Made by a program: the position numbers and the translations under genes
Shown: piece after piece, positions 21,730-33,708 of the stretch
Layout of the letters: each line of letters begins with the position of its first letter
How positions within the stretch are numbered: position 1 is the stretch's first letter
The notes under the pieces: generated by a model
The model's database searches: none
The model's input: the letters and a program-made list of their open reading frames with translations, nothing else
What the model was told of the DNA's origin: nothing
Assembly: GCA_035222895.1 (NCBI GenBank)
Contig: JAVYIG010000870.1
Coordinates: forward strand, 62,001-126,000
Direction: 5' to 3'
Length of the DNA: 64,000 bases
Source of the DNA: Strongylocentrotus droebachiensis
Lineage: Eukaryota; Echinodermata; Echinoidea; Camarodonta; Strongylocentrotidae

Positions 21730-22175
21730 AATGGATGGCAACTGCGCACAACAAATGACTTGCGCGTATTCACCGAGTCCTTTGTTGAAAGATTCAGAGA
21801 TGTGAAGATTATTACACTTTATGTCATTCTCAAGAACGGCCTTTTTTTTTCTTCTTCATATCATATCTGAATTTTTAATTGTAAAATGAATTGCAACTGC
21901 GCACAACAAATGACTTGCGTGTATTCACTAAGCTCTTTGCTATAAGATTCAGAGATGTGAAGCATATTACTCTTAATATCATCATAAAGAACGGTGGAGG
22001 ATTTGCCATATCATATCTGAATTTTTAATTGTAAAATGAATTGCGACTGCGCACAACAACAACTTGCGCTTATTCACTGAGCTCGGTGTTATAAGATTCA
22101 CAGATGTGAAGCGTATTGCACTTTACGTCATCCTAAAAAACGGCTGTGGTTTTGTTGTGTCATATCTCCATCGAG
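21730..22175 (+). repeat. three tandem units of about 140 bp in the CNOT4 3' region
   Basis: Each has CTGCGCACAACAA, ACTTGCG, AAGATTCA-AGATGTGAAG and CATATCATATCTGAAT. About 85% alike by eye. Confidence 0.85.
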
Positions 22176-22339
22176 CCGTAAGTCAAAGCCGATCAAGAGA
22201 TTTTTATTCATGGATTAAGTGGATATTTGTCGTAGGTCGTACGGAACACATTGTACTGAATCGCCCTAGTATGTCCTCTGTCATTATGTTCGAAATATAT
22301 AACCTATGTGAAGGGTCCAGTCTTTTTATATGATTTTCA

Positions 22340-22860
22340 TATCTACCTTGTTCTCTTATGTATTACCATAGCTTTCAGTGTCGAGTAAGGTCTCCTTAAA
22401 GTTAAAGTATTATCCTAACAGACAGATATGTGTCTATACAGAAGGCTTGCGGGTGCACCATGTGAGAGAGAGGGAGGATTGAAGAGTCCTGAAAAGGACT
22501 CTCGGTAATCTTTCTTGTGTCTGTTACACATTATTGACACATTATTGGTAGGATTACCAAAGTGGTACCTTTTTCCCTTATGTATTACCATAGCTTTCAG
22601 TGTCAAGTAAGGTCCCCTCAAAGGTTAAGTTTTATCCCAACAGACAGATATGTGTCGGTTAAACTAAAGAAAACATTCATTTGGGACATTATTAGTAGGA
22701 GTACCAAAGTGGTACCTTTTTCCCTTATGTATTACCATAGCTTTCAGTGTCTAGTAAGGTCTCCTTAAAGTTTAAGTATTATCCTAACGAACGGATAAGC
22801 GTCTGTAAAAATATACTGAACAGTGGCAAATTATTGGTAGGAGTACCAAAGTGCCAATTG
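22340..22860 (+). repeat. three to four tandem units of about 150 bp
   Basis: Repeats of CTTATGTATTACCATAGCTT and AGTAAGGTCTCCTTAAAG with GGTAGGAGTACCAAAGTG between. Non-coding. Confidence 0.85.
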
Positions 22861-22989
22861 GGGCCAGTGAAGAAAAAAAAAAAAAAATGGTCAGCAATTT
22901 AGACCTGGAAAGCTCTAAAAGCATCAAAAATACTTGAAATTAATGCATAAAAAGTCCATGAGTATGAAATTCATTTTGTGCAGTACCGG

Positions 22990-23890
22990 TAGATATCTTT
23001 ACTACTATTTGCTTTGATATTCTGATTTCTGTAATTCATCCTTTGTGAAGACCTCCTTCACATTATGTGACTAGGCTAGTATTTAAACATACAGCATCGT
23101 TTTATATTTAGTCTACAGACATTTTGTTGCTTATAGTATGGCCCCTGATTCTGTAAATCATCCTTCTTAAATACCCTCCTTCCAATAATATAGCTAGTTG
23201 CAGTAGATTTGTTTGCAACCAATTTCTTTAAGATTCTGATTTCTGTAATTCATCCTTTGTGAAGGCCTTCTGCCCATAATATTACTAGGATTTAAACATA
23301 ATCCTAACATACAGCATTGTTTTATATTTAATCTACAGACTTTTTGTTACTTAAAGTATGGCCCTTGTTTCTGTAATTCATCCTTCATAAATGCCCTCCT
23401 TTCCATAATATAGCTAGGTTTACACATAAACTAGACCTATTTTTATATATTTAGTCTACAGACAAAAAGTTTGTTAGATTATGGTCACAGATTTTGGTAA
23501 TTCATCCTTCATAATTGCCCTCCTTTCCATAATATAGCTAGGTTTACACATAAACTAGACCTATTTTATCTATTTAGTCTACAGACATGAAGTTTACTAG
23601 AATACGGTCCCTGGTGTCTGTAATTCATCCTTCATAAATGCCCTACTTCCCATAATATAGCTAGGTTTACACATGTCATAAACTTGACATATCTTTATAT
23701 ATTTAGTGTTAGAATACGGTCCCTGATATCTGTATCTTTCATAATTGCCCTCTTTTCCATAATAAAGCTATGCTTTAAAATAAACTAGACCTATTTTTAT
23801 ATATTAAGTTTCCAGACATTTCGTCCCTGGTTTTAGTAATTAATCTTTCACGAATGCCTTCCTTTCCAAAATATATCAACTAAACTTATC
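22990..23890 (+). repeat. seven or eight tandem units of about 120 bp
   Basis: Each unit carries TTCTGTAATTCATCCTT, CCATAATATAGCTAGG and ATATTTAGTCTACAGAC. Divergence grows toward the right edge. Confidence 0.85.
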
Positions 23891-24091
23891 TTCATATACA
23901 TGTATGTTGTCTATAGACGTGTAGTTCGTGAGTATGGGACTTGAGCTACATGAATATCAGGCAGAAAGAAGCAAAACCGCAGATCGTTTTGTCGACTCGT
24001 TCAACGTACATGTATACACATATCTTCGAATATATATTCAGCTAGTAGAAAATGGTATTAAAAGTACAGGGAGATTCACCCAGAAGAGAGA

Positions 24092-24270
24092 TTAAAGCCT
24101 AACTGCACTAGTTTGGCCAGGACAGATTAGACCTCCCTGGTTATCTCATCAAATCAGCTCCCAGTTAACATAAGAAAAAAGGGGATCATGGGGGACCAAC
24201 GGGTACAGATTAGGCATTGTTTGCTATAAAGAGAGCGCAAGTAGCTACACGTAGTGCAGTCCCTCTTTAA
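24092..24270 (-). mobile_element. TTAA-type MITE family A, copy 4
   Basis: Full copy, inverse orientation, between CNOT4 and the TRPA1-like gene. Confidence 0.8.
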
Positions 24271-26085
24271 GGAATCCACTATAAGGATTGTCTCTTTATG
24301 AAGGAGAAATTGATAATGGAGATGATTTTTTTTAAATTGTAAAACGGGAACATAGATTTACTGACTGTATGTATCAAATTTAGTTGTATTTTTTTTTTGG
24401 GGGGGGGGGATTTGGAAGGAGAGGTTAGGATGTGTCATATCAAACATTTCATCCATCTTTGTGGTGGTCATTTTAAAACGTGTGATTTTACCAGAAAAGA
24501 ATGAAATTAGATTTTTCTGTGCCTTTGCTATTTCCTGTTAGATGTTATATAACCCTAGGGTTTGGTAGGCAAGTCAAATAACTCAGTAAGGTTTCATGTT
24601 TAGGGGCCATGGAGATTGTGCCCTTCTTGATCTCATATTCATGAATGCAGTTACAAAAGGGCACTAGTTCACTGTCTAATCTTAAGTCTAGGCCCACTAT
24701 TGACCTTAACCTTCTGGAATATTTTTTTAACCCAATGATTGAAGTACATAAACAGGGATCCCAGTTTTCAGGCGAAAGCTTGAATTCAGACCCTGGCGAT
24801 TTTTTTTTTTAAAGACCATAGTTTAGGTTTTTTTTGTGTACAAAATAGCTCATTCAAGGTGATTTTCAGGCCCTCTGATAAGTTCTAACTGGCATCCCAG
24901 CATAAAGTAATATGCTATATATTAAAGTGTAGTGTACAGACAAACAAACAAACAGAAGCTCAAGAATGACAGTATTAGTATTACTATGTCTCATTGGCTA
25001 ATGGTGGAAAGGGTGTTAGCTATGTGAATCCTATTGTGCTATACTATGATTGGTTGTATTCTTTGAGAGGATACAGATAATTCTTATCCCTATCAGATTT
25101 CAGATTTTACAATAACGTGCATTGGACTTGTATTAATGCAAGATTTTGCCATTGTTTCGTTGCAGTTTTAGTCAACTCTCAAAACCAAATGCCCCCTCCA
25201 TCCGTTTTTGTAAAGCATCAAATTGCGAACAAAGTATATGTGATTGTTACATTATGGAGTGCAGTTTGACTAGCGCCCTCTTGGCCTTAGACTATACAGG
25301 ATGTGTTCTTCTTGCAAGATTTTTCTCCTTTTTAACTAAGGGGAGGATGTGTCTGGAAACTACTGCAAAGTGTCTATTTGAAGGAAATATATCAACAAAT
25401 ATAGTATTTTTTTCCAATTATAACATATCCCAATGTATCAGGATATAGAATCACATTTATAACATTTAGCTAGTGGTGTGGTTCTTGGGATTTTAATGAA
25501 ATGTTCAATTTTTATTTTAGAAATATGATTTTTCAATCTTATGAGGAATGGACAAACGGTGTCATTCGAAAGCTGCTGTGAAACTTATTTTGAGGTGTCA
25601 TTTGTCATAAGATTATCTGCGAAAAGTGAAGGTACACTTTGAGCCTGACTAAATTGTGGAATAACCAATGGCTTATGTTTGCTTCATAAAGCAAATTATT
25701 TCTTTATTTCTTTGTAAGATCAATACTAACCAATGTTTTATTTAAAAGAAGAATTTGCATTTAAATACCTTTTTGACTTATATTTTGACTAAATAACAAT
25801 TTATTGAGTATATTTGAGTGCATAAAGACAACATTGTACGGATCCTTCTTTAATAAGCACTAAACATGAACAGAATATTGTCATTATATCACAGGCTCTC
25901 CCCTTCTGAATCTTTGTGGGAAATGGATTGTTTTTGGAGACTGGACCGACCGATCGAATTTTAAATTATTCAACGACATACAATTGATATGTTCTATTTA
26001 TCTCTATGTATTCTTTATTAATGCATTGTAGTGAAATGGTGTCATTTTTTTAGCATGCTATATTAAGAGGACTCTATAAGTTGAT
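24271..26085. other. intergenic, nothing recognised
   Basis: AT-rich sequence with no credible exon. The longest frame (25146-25448, +) has no known likeness and no splice or start context worth reporting. Confidence 0.5.
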
Positions 26086-26530
26086 GGTATGAGATGCTAC
26101 ATAAGTAATGTGAATGCATTATAAATGTGATGCATTCACATTTGATGGCATAAGATAATATGGGATGCTACACAAGTAATGTGAATGCATTCACATTTGA
26201 TGGCATGATATAATATGAGATGCTACATAAGTAATGTGAATGCATTATGAACGCAATGCATTCACATTTGATGGCATGATGATAATATGGGATGCTACAC
26301 AAGTAACGTGAATGCATTAAAGATGTAATGCATTCACATTTGATGGCATGATGATAATATGGGATGCTACACAAGTAATGTGAATGCATTCACATTTGAT
26401 GGCATGATGATAATATGGGATGCTACACATGTAACGTGAATGCATTATGAACGTAATGCATTCACATTTGATGGCATGATGATAATATGGGATGCTACAC
26501 AAGTAATGTGAATGCATTATAAATGTAACA
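26086..26530 (+). repeat. tandem array of about 75-bp units with hairpin
   Basis: Six or so units of CATTCACATTTGATGGCATG, ATAATATGGGATGCTACACA and AGTAATGTGAATGCATT. GTGAATGCATT and AATGCATTCAC make a hairpin of at least 11 bp per unit. Repeating frames on the minus strand are artefacts. Confidence 0.9.
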
Positions 26531-27033
26531 GTGTCAAGAGAGAAAAAAAACAAAAACAAGAATTCTATGAGAATGAAGACATATTAAAGAGAGAACTGGA
26601 AAAATATGACTAAATATGTTTCTGTCCTTGTTTTGATGATTATGGCTAATATCGTGTTATAATTGATTTCATATGAGCTGATGAACTTTCTGCCCTAGCA
26701 TATACTGTTAATTGCACAGCACCTTATATAGGTCAACTTGACAATTGGGCCTAACTCGATACATCATTTGCGGACCGAGGACTCGGATGTGAGAACCAGC
26801 AGTGCCAAGATTTAAAGGAACCCACGGCATCACAGACTCCTCCAACTACACGAAAGACTGGTTCTGGATGTTAAAGAGCAGTGGTAAAAGCACACTTCCT
26901 TGTGGGAGGCCATTTTTCTGTCTGCGCCATCTTTGCGATTGCTGTTGAGGACCACGAAAATCGCTGGTTGGACAGCATTAAACATCAGTATGTTATTACA
27001 CACTGGACAGTAATAAACATCAGCATGTAATTA
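26531..27033. other. intergenic, nothing recognised
   Basis: Unique-looking sequence without coding likeness or repeat match inside the window. Confidence 0.4.
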
Positions 27034-27173
27034 CACAATGGCGTACTGATGTTGCCCCCCCCCCCCCCCCTCACTTTTTTGTTAATTATACTAGTTTAAG
27101 GTACAGATTTTTTCTGCCCCCTCCCCCCCCCCCCAAAAAAAAAAAAAAAATGTGAGCCATTGAATTACGCCAC
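27034..27173. mobile_element. small inverted-repeat element with poly-C and poly-A
   Basis: AATGGCGTACTGATG at the left and the inverse AGTGGCGTAATTCA at the right enclose C-rich and A-rich runs. Likely a short MITE. Confidence 0.4.
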
Positions 27174-27782
27174 TGTTATTACATGTTTGAGGACACAAAC
27201 AAATTTGTAGGAATATGAAATCCAGAGGATGATAAGGAAATTTACCTACTTTTTTCTTTTTTTTCATGCTAATAAAGCACCTACATACACGTTCCCCTTA
27301 TGAAAAGGCATTTACAGAGTTCTCTAACCAGGGATGACCTTGTATTGCGAATGTTCGTCAAAGTGAAGTTACGGCAATTATAAGGGTCCTCGGTACACGC
27401 ACACACACCCACACACACACTGGCACCTGATGATGCAGGCAAAGTCCAAGAAGAAAAAAGTTTTTAAAAATAGCAATTAAGTCTATAAATCACATCTTTA
27501 CTCATCTTTCTGAAAGAAAAAGAACAAAATGCACACATCCACAAGAGATCACAGTTCAGTACAAAAAAGGATACAAAATACAAGCAATATGCAAGTGATA
27601 TGATTCACACACTTTCATCTATATTTACCTGCAATAAAGTTTAAATAAAGCGAATTAATTAATTAAAATTGATTTTGTAGATAAAATTGGCTCTAAAAAG
27701 GAATCTGCAAAATTTAAGGCACAGAGAATAAATTGTATCTTCCCTGATTTTAAACATGTATTCTAAGTAAAAATACTAACAA

Positions 27783-28176
27783 TTAAAGATAAACTTTAGT
27801 ACTGGTAATGCGATTGCATTGTGAAAGAAAAGGTGTCGAAAGGATCAGAAACAGTTGATCATGTAGCATGTAAGTTTTGGTGCGCACTGCAAGGTTCTGG
27901 AGTCATCAAAATCATAATAAATTTGACAGAGTCTTGGTAAAGTAACAAGCACTGTACACAGAAAGCTATATATGGGACAACACACATGGTGTCGGGGCTA
28001 GTACTACCTTGATTTCCTTGTCTTTCTATGCTCATTACTCAGCCAGTATACATTTTCTTCGAAAATTGTTTGGCACATGTCATTTATTTGTAATCTTGAA
28101 CATTCAGTGTAAATTTTGTTTGATTCTGTGAGAATTAATTTTCTTTTTTTTTACCAGAACTGGAGTTTATCTTTAA
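27783..28176 (+). mobile_element. TTAA-type MITE family B, subfamily 2, copy 2
   Basis: Full length with AATTCTCACAGAATCAAAC-type inner segment in inverse orientation to 16068. Confidence 0.8.
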
Positions 28177-28600
28177 TGTAGATACATTATGCATAATTGT
28201 TATTAAACTTTCATCTAAATAAAAAAGGGAACCTAGACGAAACATTTATTTGTAGTTTCAGACATTTTTTAGGACAAGAAATATTAAATAGAGATATATT
28301 ATGCAGAACATATCAATACTCGGGAATTTACTTTTTAACAACATCTCAAATTTGTTCGTATAAAGATAACAAAAGTTAATCAAGGTACACAAAAGCATAT
28401 GTGAAAATTGCATCCCCTATTCGGTTGTATGGTATAAATATAAATTGAATACAGCGACCTAAATATACATGTACTTCTCAAAACTTCTATATAGACACCA
28501 TTTTATTACCATTCGGTTTACAACCAGTTTGTGTAGTAAATGATACATGTTGGTAAATGAATAATAATAATAGTAATAATCATCAAATAATTATTAGACC

Positions 28601-29312
28601 TTAACCCTAAGAAGGCCGGGCTATTTCAGGTCTTAGTATGGCCGGGGGGGGGGGGGCATTATGGCCCCCCCCCCCCCTTAAGATCTCGGCTGCGAAGCGG
28701 CCGATTGCCGCGAAAAATGGCACGCATGTCAAGTGAAGTGTATAGAATAATATGATAATTTCAATTTTTTAGAAAATTCACTCATTTGCATATTTATGGT
28801 AATTTATGCAAATAAAGTCATAAAAATCACATTTTTACCCATAAATCATATATTATTCATATTTAAGCATTCTTTTCACTACATATATTCATTAGACCAT
28901 TCTTAATAATAATACGACAAAAAAAAAAAAAAAAAAACAAAAAAACAAAAAAACAAAAAAGACAAAAAAGAGCCAGCCTATATTCCTTATGTTTTCCCTT
29001 GTTTTGATAATTTCTTATTTTGACTCCAAAAACAACCACCTAAACTTTAAACAATAACCCAATAACCCATGTTTGATCTGTTTTTAGGAAAAATTACTTT
29101 TCCATATGTTCTGTACACAAATCACGAAAATGAGCGATTTTCGGGCTGACATGCAAAGACAAAAGGGCACGTGACCTTGTAACCGTAGGTCCGATTTTCA
29201 AAAAAATTCTTTTAAAAGTTGCGCAAGACTCTAAAGAAAAAAGTCAGTGAGCGGCGGGGCGCCATCCATATGCGTTCTCGAGCAATCAGAAAAATCGGCC
29301 TTATTAGGGTTA
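28601..29312 (+). mobile_element. TTAA-type MITE family F, copy 1
   Basis: Ends TTAACCCTAA and TTAGGGTTAA with a G-run/C-run pair near the left (GGGGGG...CCCCCC) followed by AGATCTCGGC. Same architecture as 39499-40073. Confidence 0.75.
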
Positions 29313-29319
29313 AGGATAG

Positions 29320-29500
29320 TACACGAAATGGGCATTAGACAAACTAGGAATTAGACTAACTGATTATTAGACTAAATGAACAGTAGACCAAATGGCTATC
29401 AGCCTAAATGGTCATTGTAGATCATTAGACGAAATGATTATTAGATCATATGAGTAGTAGACGAATTAGTTGTAGATCAAAGGGTAATTCACCTAGACAC
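29320..29500 (+). repeat. short-period repeat of TAGACNAAATGG type
   Basis: About eight diverged units of 18-24 bp. A related run is at 33905-34020. Confidence 0.7.
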
Positions 29501-29539
29501 TGAAAGATATGGCTTGATTACAAAGGTTAATAAGGATGG

Positions 29540-29735
29540 GGAAAACTCAATATAACGAGGTCTGCTATATAGCGAGGTAACGCTTATAACGAGAGTATCG
29601 TGAATCGTCACAGGCCCAAATACGAGTTGCGTGTAAGTCTATGGCGATATGAGCCTTTTATAAAGAGATCGCCTGTAACAAGGTTTATGAGCTATTAAGG
29701 TAAACATTGTTAATCATTCCCATTATAACGAGCAA
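29540..29735. mobile_element. TATAACGAGG-type element
   Basis: Left AATATAACGAGGTCTGC and right CATTATAACGAGCAA with more TATAACGAG words inside. The words resemble ends of Tc1/mariner-group (pogo/Tigger-like) elements; family not confirmed. Confidence 0.4.
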
Positions 29736-30149
29736 TTTCACTGCTCTTTGAGTCATCAGGTACAATAGGTCATTGCAGCATGACCTTCTTTTGCCCCGAG
29801 ATCATTGCACAAAACTGTGTGAGCACAGTGAAAGATGTAACAGTGATATTATACAGACCATGAAATATTCATACATAACAGTCAAACTGGTTCTTAAAAT
29901 GAATCAGGAAAAATATTGGCACAAGAAAATAGATTATTTCAATTTAACATGCTTTTTATCGATCAGAAGAAATATTGCATACTTGTACATGTGTTTCTTG
30001 TCATAATTACTGTTCTGTTGGAAATGAAAAATAAAACTGAAACTGAACTGAACATATAAAGCAATATCCTGTTAAGATCTGTATCTAGAGATAACCATTA
30101 AAAAAGCAGATAAAACAAAAAATTTGGTTGACATTCATTCGTCAAGTTT

Positions 30150-30995
30150 GGCTAGCTAGCTATGAACTTACAAGTTATGACGATCACTAACCCTGTACTA
30201 AATTTGTTTACTGGTAACTTACGTAATGACTTTAGACAAATGATATTACAATGCATATGGCATACAAATGAGTTAACAACTAAAACTTGATACATGATTT
30301 ATCTTGATGAATTGAAAGCATTCACAATAAATGCAGCACGATTCTAGGCTCTATACACATCATGACATGTCTTTTTCTTCAACATTTATACCTATTATTT
30401 GGCTGACTACAAACTTACAAGATAAGAGGGTGAATAATTCTCCAAAAATATTAAGTATTAGATAAATATACCTAATTACAGACTTTAGACAAAAGTTCTA
30501 GGGCAATATACGTAGCATATAAATGAGTTGACAGCTAACACTAACTTAATACATGATAAATATTATTCAGCGTAATGCCTTCATGAATAGAAAGTATTCA
30601 CAAACTTTGTACAAACAGAATACATGCAGCACCCTTTCTAGGCTCTATACACAGGTCTCTTTTTAAAAAAAAATCCATTCTAATATTTGATAACATTCTA
30701 ATTTGGCGGACTACGAATTTACAAGATACAAGGGTGGCTAATTCTGCAGAAATTTTAAGTACTAGATTAATACACTAAAATATTGACTCCAGACAAGTGA
30801 TTTGGCAACATGTTTATTGGCATATGATTAAGTTGACAACTAACACTTGATACTGTTTTTTTTTCTTATGGCCTTGAATAATCTTAAGTATTCACAAACC
30901 TTGTATAAATATGATGCATGTACTTTTTCTGGAAGTTCTAGGCTTTAATAATATGTGACAACAAATGATGTGACAACTAACACTTAATACATGAT
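30150..30995 (+). repeat. three tandem units of about 300 bp
   Basis: Units share ACTTACAAGAT, GACTTTAGACAA, AAATGAGTTGACA, ATACATGAT and CTAGGCTCTATACACA. Non-coding, lying 3' of both genes. A short TGAAC-tailed LINE-like end is just upstream at 30010-30050. Confidence 0.8.
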
Positions 30996-31189
30996 AATAA
31001 AACAAATATATATACATATTTTATAAGATATTTACCTCAGCATATATTTTATTACTTAAAATCATTCTTATTCATGAATGTTACACCGGTATTGCATTAG
31101 AAATGGAATGGAAAAAATTTCTGTGATATTTTTTCAACTCCTGTACATGGATAATCTGTAATTCGAGCATATCGGATTATAAGATTATA

Positions 31190-31530
31190 ATTTGTAAAAT
31201 GTCTCTAAAACAAGACAATAATTTACAATAGGTAAATGTAATACAGTCTTGTATTCACCCCTCAAAAACAAAACTTGTAATATTGAAAAACTGTTTTGCT
31301 TGTGAATTTTGTTTGCAAGAAATTTTACCCGCTAATTCTCTTATTTTGGATTAAAAGATAATAATGTTTTTAAAGTCTCTAAAACGAGACAATAATTTGC
31401 AATAGGTATGTGTATACAGTCTTGTATTCATAGCTCAAAAACAAAACTTCTGAAGATTGCTGGACACACTATTTTGCTTGTGAATTTGTTTACAAGAAAT
31501 TTCACCCTCTGATTCCCTTATTGAGGTAGA
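31190..31530 (+). repeat. two tandem units of about 180 bp
   Basis: GTCTCTAAAACAAGACAATA and its partner at about 31373 start two near-equal units ending in CAAGAAATTT-ACCC. Confidence 0.8.
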
Positions 31531-31550
31531 GGGAAAACTATTATAGTAGT

Positions 31551-31745
31551 GGGGGAAGTCCACCCTGATATTGAGTTGGTTATAACAGAAGAAGAAAAAT
31601 GAGATAAACAGGTCAGTGAAATTTTTGAGCAAATTAAAATTAAAAAATAAGAAAGTTAGAATTTTGGAGATTGCGTTCAATTAAACACAAATTAGAAACT
31701 CTGTGACTCATCTGACTGGAACCAGATGCCCCATTTCCATGTACA
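31551..31745 (+). mobile_element. TTAA-type foldback family C, left arm only
   Basis: GGGGAAGTCCACCCTGATAT and onward match the left arm of the full element at 58321; the TTAA end and the right arm are missing. Confidence 0.65.
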
Positions 31746-32424
31746 TCATTTCTAAAAGTTCAATCAGATTAACAGCTTCAAGCAGTGGTCAAAATCTTAC
31801 AAAATGAAATGTTTGGGCCACATTACCAGTCATTCAGGTAAGCTTATCATAAAATAATTCTCACATAAAGTCGAGTTGCATGTATATATATTTTACCCAT
31901 TCAGGTATTATAAAATATGAAATAACAGTTGAATTTTTGGTGTAGAAAATAACGCCATGAGTTGTTTGAATACCAACAAGCACATCTTCATTGAACTGAC
32001 AAACAAGGCAACATGGAAAGAATGCTACAATGCTGCAGTTATTGAATTGTAGCCACCTAAAACTCACACATGTTGTTCACTCTATATCAGTTCATTGTGT
32101 AAATAATTTTTACCATTATCTGGTAAAGTAAAGCTTCTTCCTTTTTTTATTATTTGGAATTAGGTAACAAATTACCTACTAAGATACCATTCCCAATAAC
32201 ACATCAAACATGCTATAACAATATGTTTTAGCAACATCATTGCACGTAACCAAGATATTTGGTAGATAACAAAAAGCAACAAAAAAAAAAAAAAAAAAAT
32301 TGCAGCTCTTTAACTCTTAAAATTTCATTCCAATCCCTGCATTTCATTTCAGAGGTATCAGTTTATATGTAGGAATGGCACTGTACTTTAAAAAAATTTA
32401 TAAATATATGTTTTTTGCAACAAC

Positions 32425-32705
32425 AAAAAAAGACGATTCATACACAATATACAAAGAAAGTCTATCTTTGACAGATGACAGATAAGATATCTGTTCATAA
32501 CAGAAAAATAAATGTCACAAAATCTTACAAAATTTTACTTTCAATGTTAAAAAAAATTACAGCAAATAAAAAAGACTATTCATGCACAATATTCAAACAA
32601 AGAAACTCTATCTTTGACAGATGACAGATAAGATATCTGTTCATAACAGAAAAATAAATGTTACAAAATCGTCACACATTTTACTTTCAATGTTGAAAAA
32701 ATTAC
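32425..32705 (+). repeat. two tandem units of about 147 bp
   Basis: TCTATCTTTGACAGATGACA and GATAAGATATCTGTTCATAA appear twice in near-identical settings. Probably in or near the 3' UTR of the TRPA1-like gene. Confidence 0.8.
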
Positions 32706-32999
32706 AGCTACATGATATCTGCAAAGCAATTTGGTAGAATATATAAAAAGCTGATAAATATATTGGCAAGATAAAATAAGTACTACGGCTAAGTCCTATT
32801 GATCCTCATGCATAGCATGTGGTCAAAAGTATTCAAAAGTAGGGTGAGCTTTTTGTTGAAGTTAATTTCAAGCATGATTTCATTAGTTCATTTTCTATTC
32901 AGATTGTCTGACGAATCCACCTACTTTTAGGTAAACAGTTTAAAATCATTTCAAACAAATCCTCCCCCCCCTCAAAAAAAATAATATATATATATATAT

Positions 33000-33295
33000 C
33001 ATTTGAGTATCATGGCCCCCCTCTTCTTGTTACTTTGCCAATATTTCACAACTCATTTTTTTCTTAGCTCGGTTGACCGTCTGCTCAAGCTTTTGCTTAT
33101 AACGGCGACCTTCTGCTTTCTTTCTTTATACACGCAATGGCCCAACGTTTACTCTTACTCATGTATTATACATTTGTTTCTATATTTTGTATATTGTTTG
33201 CATACCTTATGTTTTATATAATTATCCATATTTGTTGTATAATTATTGATTTGTTTGATTGCAGAAAATAAAGTCTTTGAAATGAAATGAAATAT
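33000..33295 (+). mobile_element. LINE-like 3' end with TGAAA tail
   Basis: Ends AATAAAGTCTTTGAAATGAA plus repeats, as CR1-like elements do; GACCGTCTGCTCAAGC lies upstream. No RT part. Confidence 0.5.
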
Positions 33296-33316
33296 ATAAA
33301 ATGCAATCATAGGCAT

Positions 33317-33450
33317 ACAAGATCTTATCAAACCTGTATTGAAGAGCCTGTATTTGCTGTTATGAGCACCTGGCTGGAGTATGGCAAATGTAGATTAATG
33401 TCTAGTAACCCCATTTCATATCCAACTTATCACACTTGTCTTGAGTTGGA
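33317..33450 (-). repeat. two partial copies of the last TRPA1-like exon end
   Basis: 33317-33370 repeats CTTATCAAACCTGTATTGAA, and 33397-33450 repeats GTCTAGTAACCCCATTTCAT, both from the stop-codon end of exon 25 just to the right. Confidence 0.85.
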
Positions 33451-33492
33451 TCTTGAACACCTTGGTGAAGTGTGGCAAATGTAGATTGACGT

Positions 33493-33708
33493 CTAGTAAC
33501 CCCTTTTCATTTCCATCTTATCAAACCTGTCCTGGAGAGCCTGCATTTGCTGTTTGATCTCCTGCATGATGGTCATCGTCTCAAGCTGCTCAATCTTGGA
33601 GTCGATGGCGTTCTCAGACAGCATGTTGAGCTTGTTCCTCATGTCAGAGATGTGCTGGGCCATGTCTTCGATCTTCATCTCGGTTGTTTTGGTGAATTGC
33701 ACACTCCC
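33493..33708 (-). CDS. TRPA1: TRPA1-like exon 25, coiled coil and stop
   Basis: Encodes TEMKIEDMAQHISDMRNKLN through KRGY and TAG. Heptad-like spacing of I, M and L fits the four-stranded coiled coil of TRPA1. Confidence 0.93.
   Translation of the reverse strand, partial: GSVQFTKTTEMKIEDMAQHISDMRNKLNMLSENAIDSKIEQLETMTIMQEIKQQMQALQDRFDKMEMKRGY

Noticed and set aside
25146-25448. 100-codon frame between the genes
   Set aside because: No likeness, no splice or start context; within chance for this length of AT-rich DNA.
26168-26559. Repeating minus-strand frames rich in His, Tyr and Cys
   Set aside because: They follow the 75-bp tandem repeat and have no likeness.
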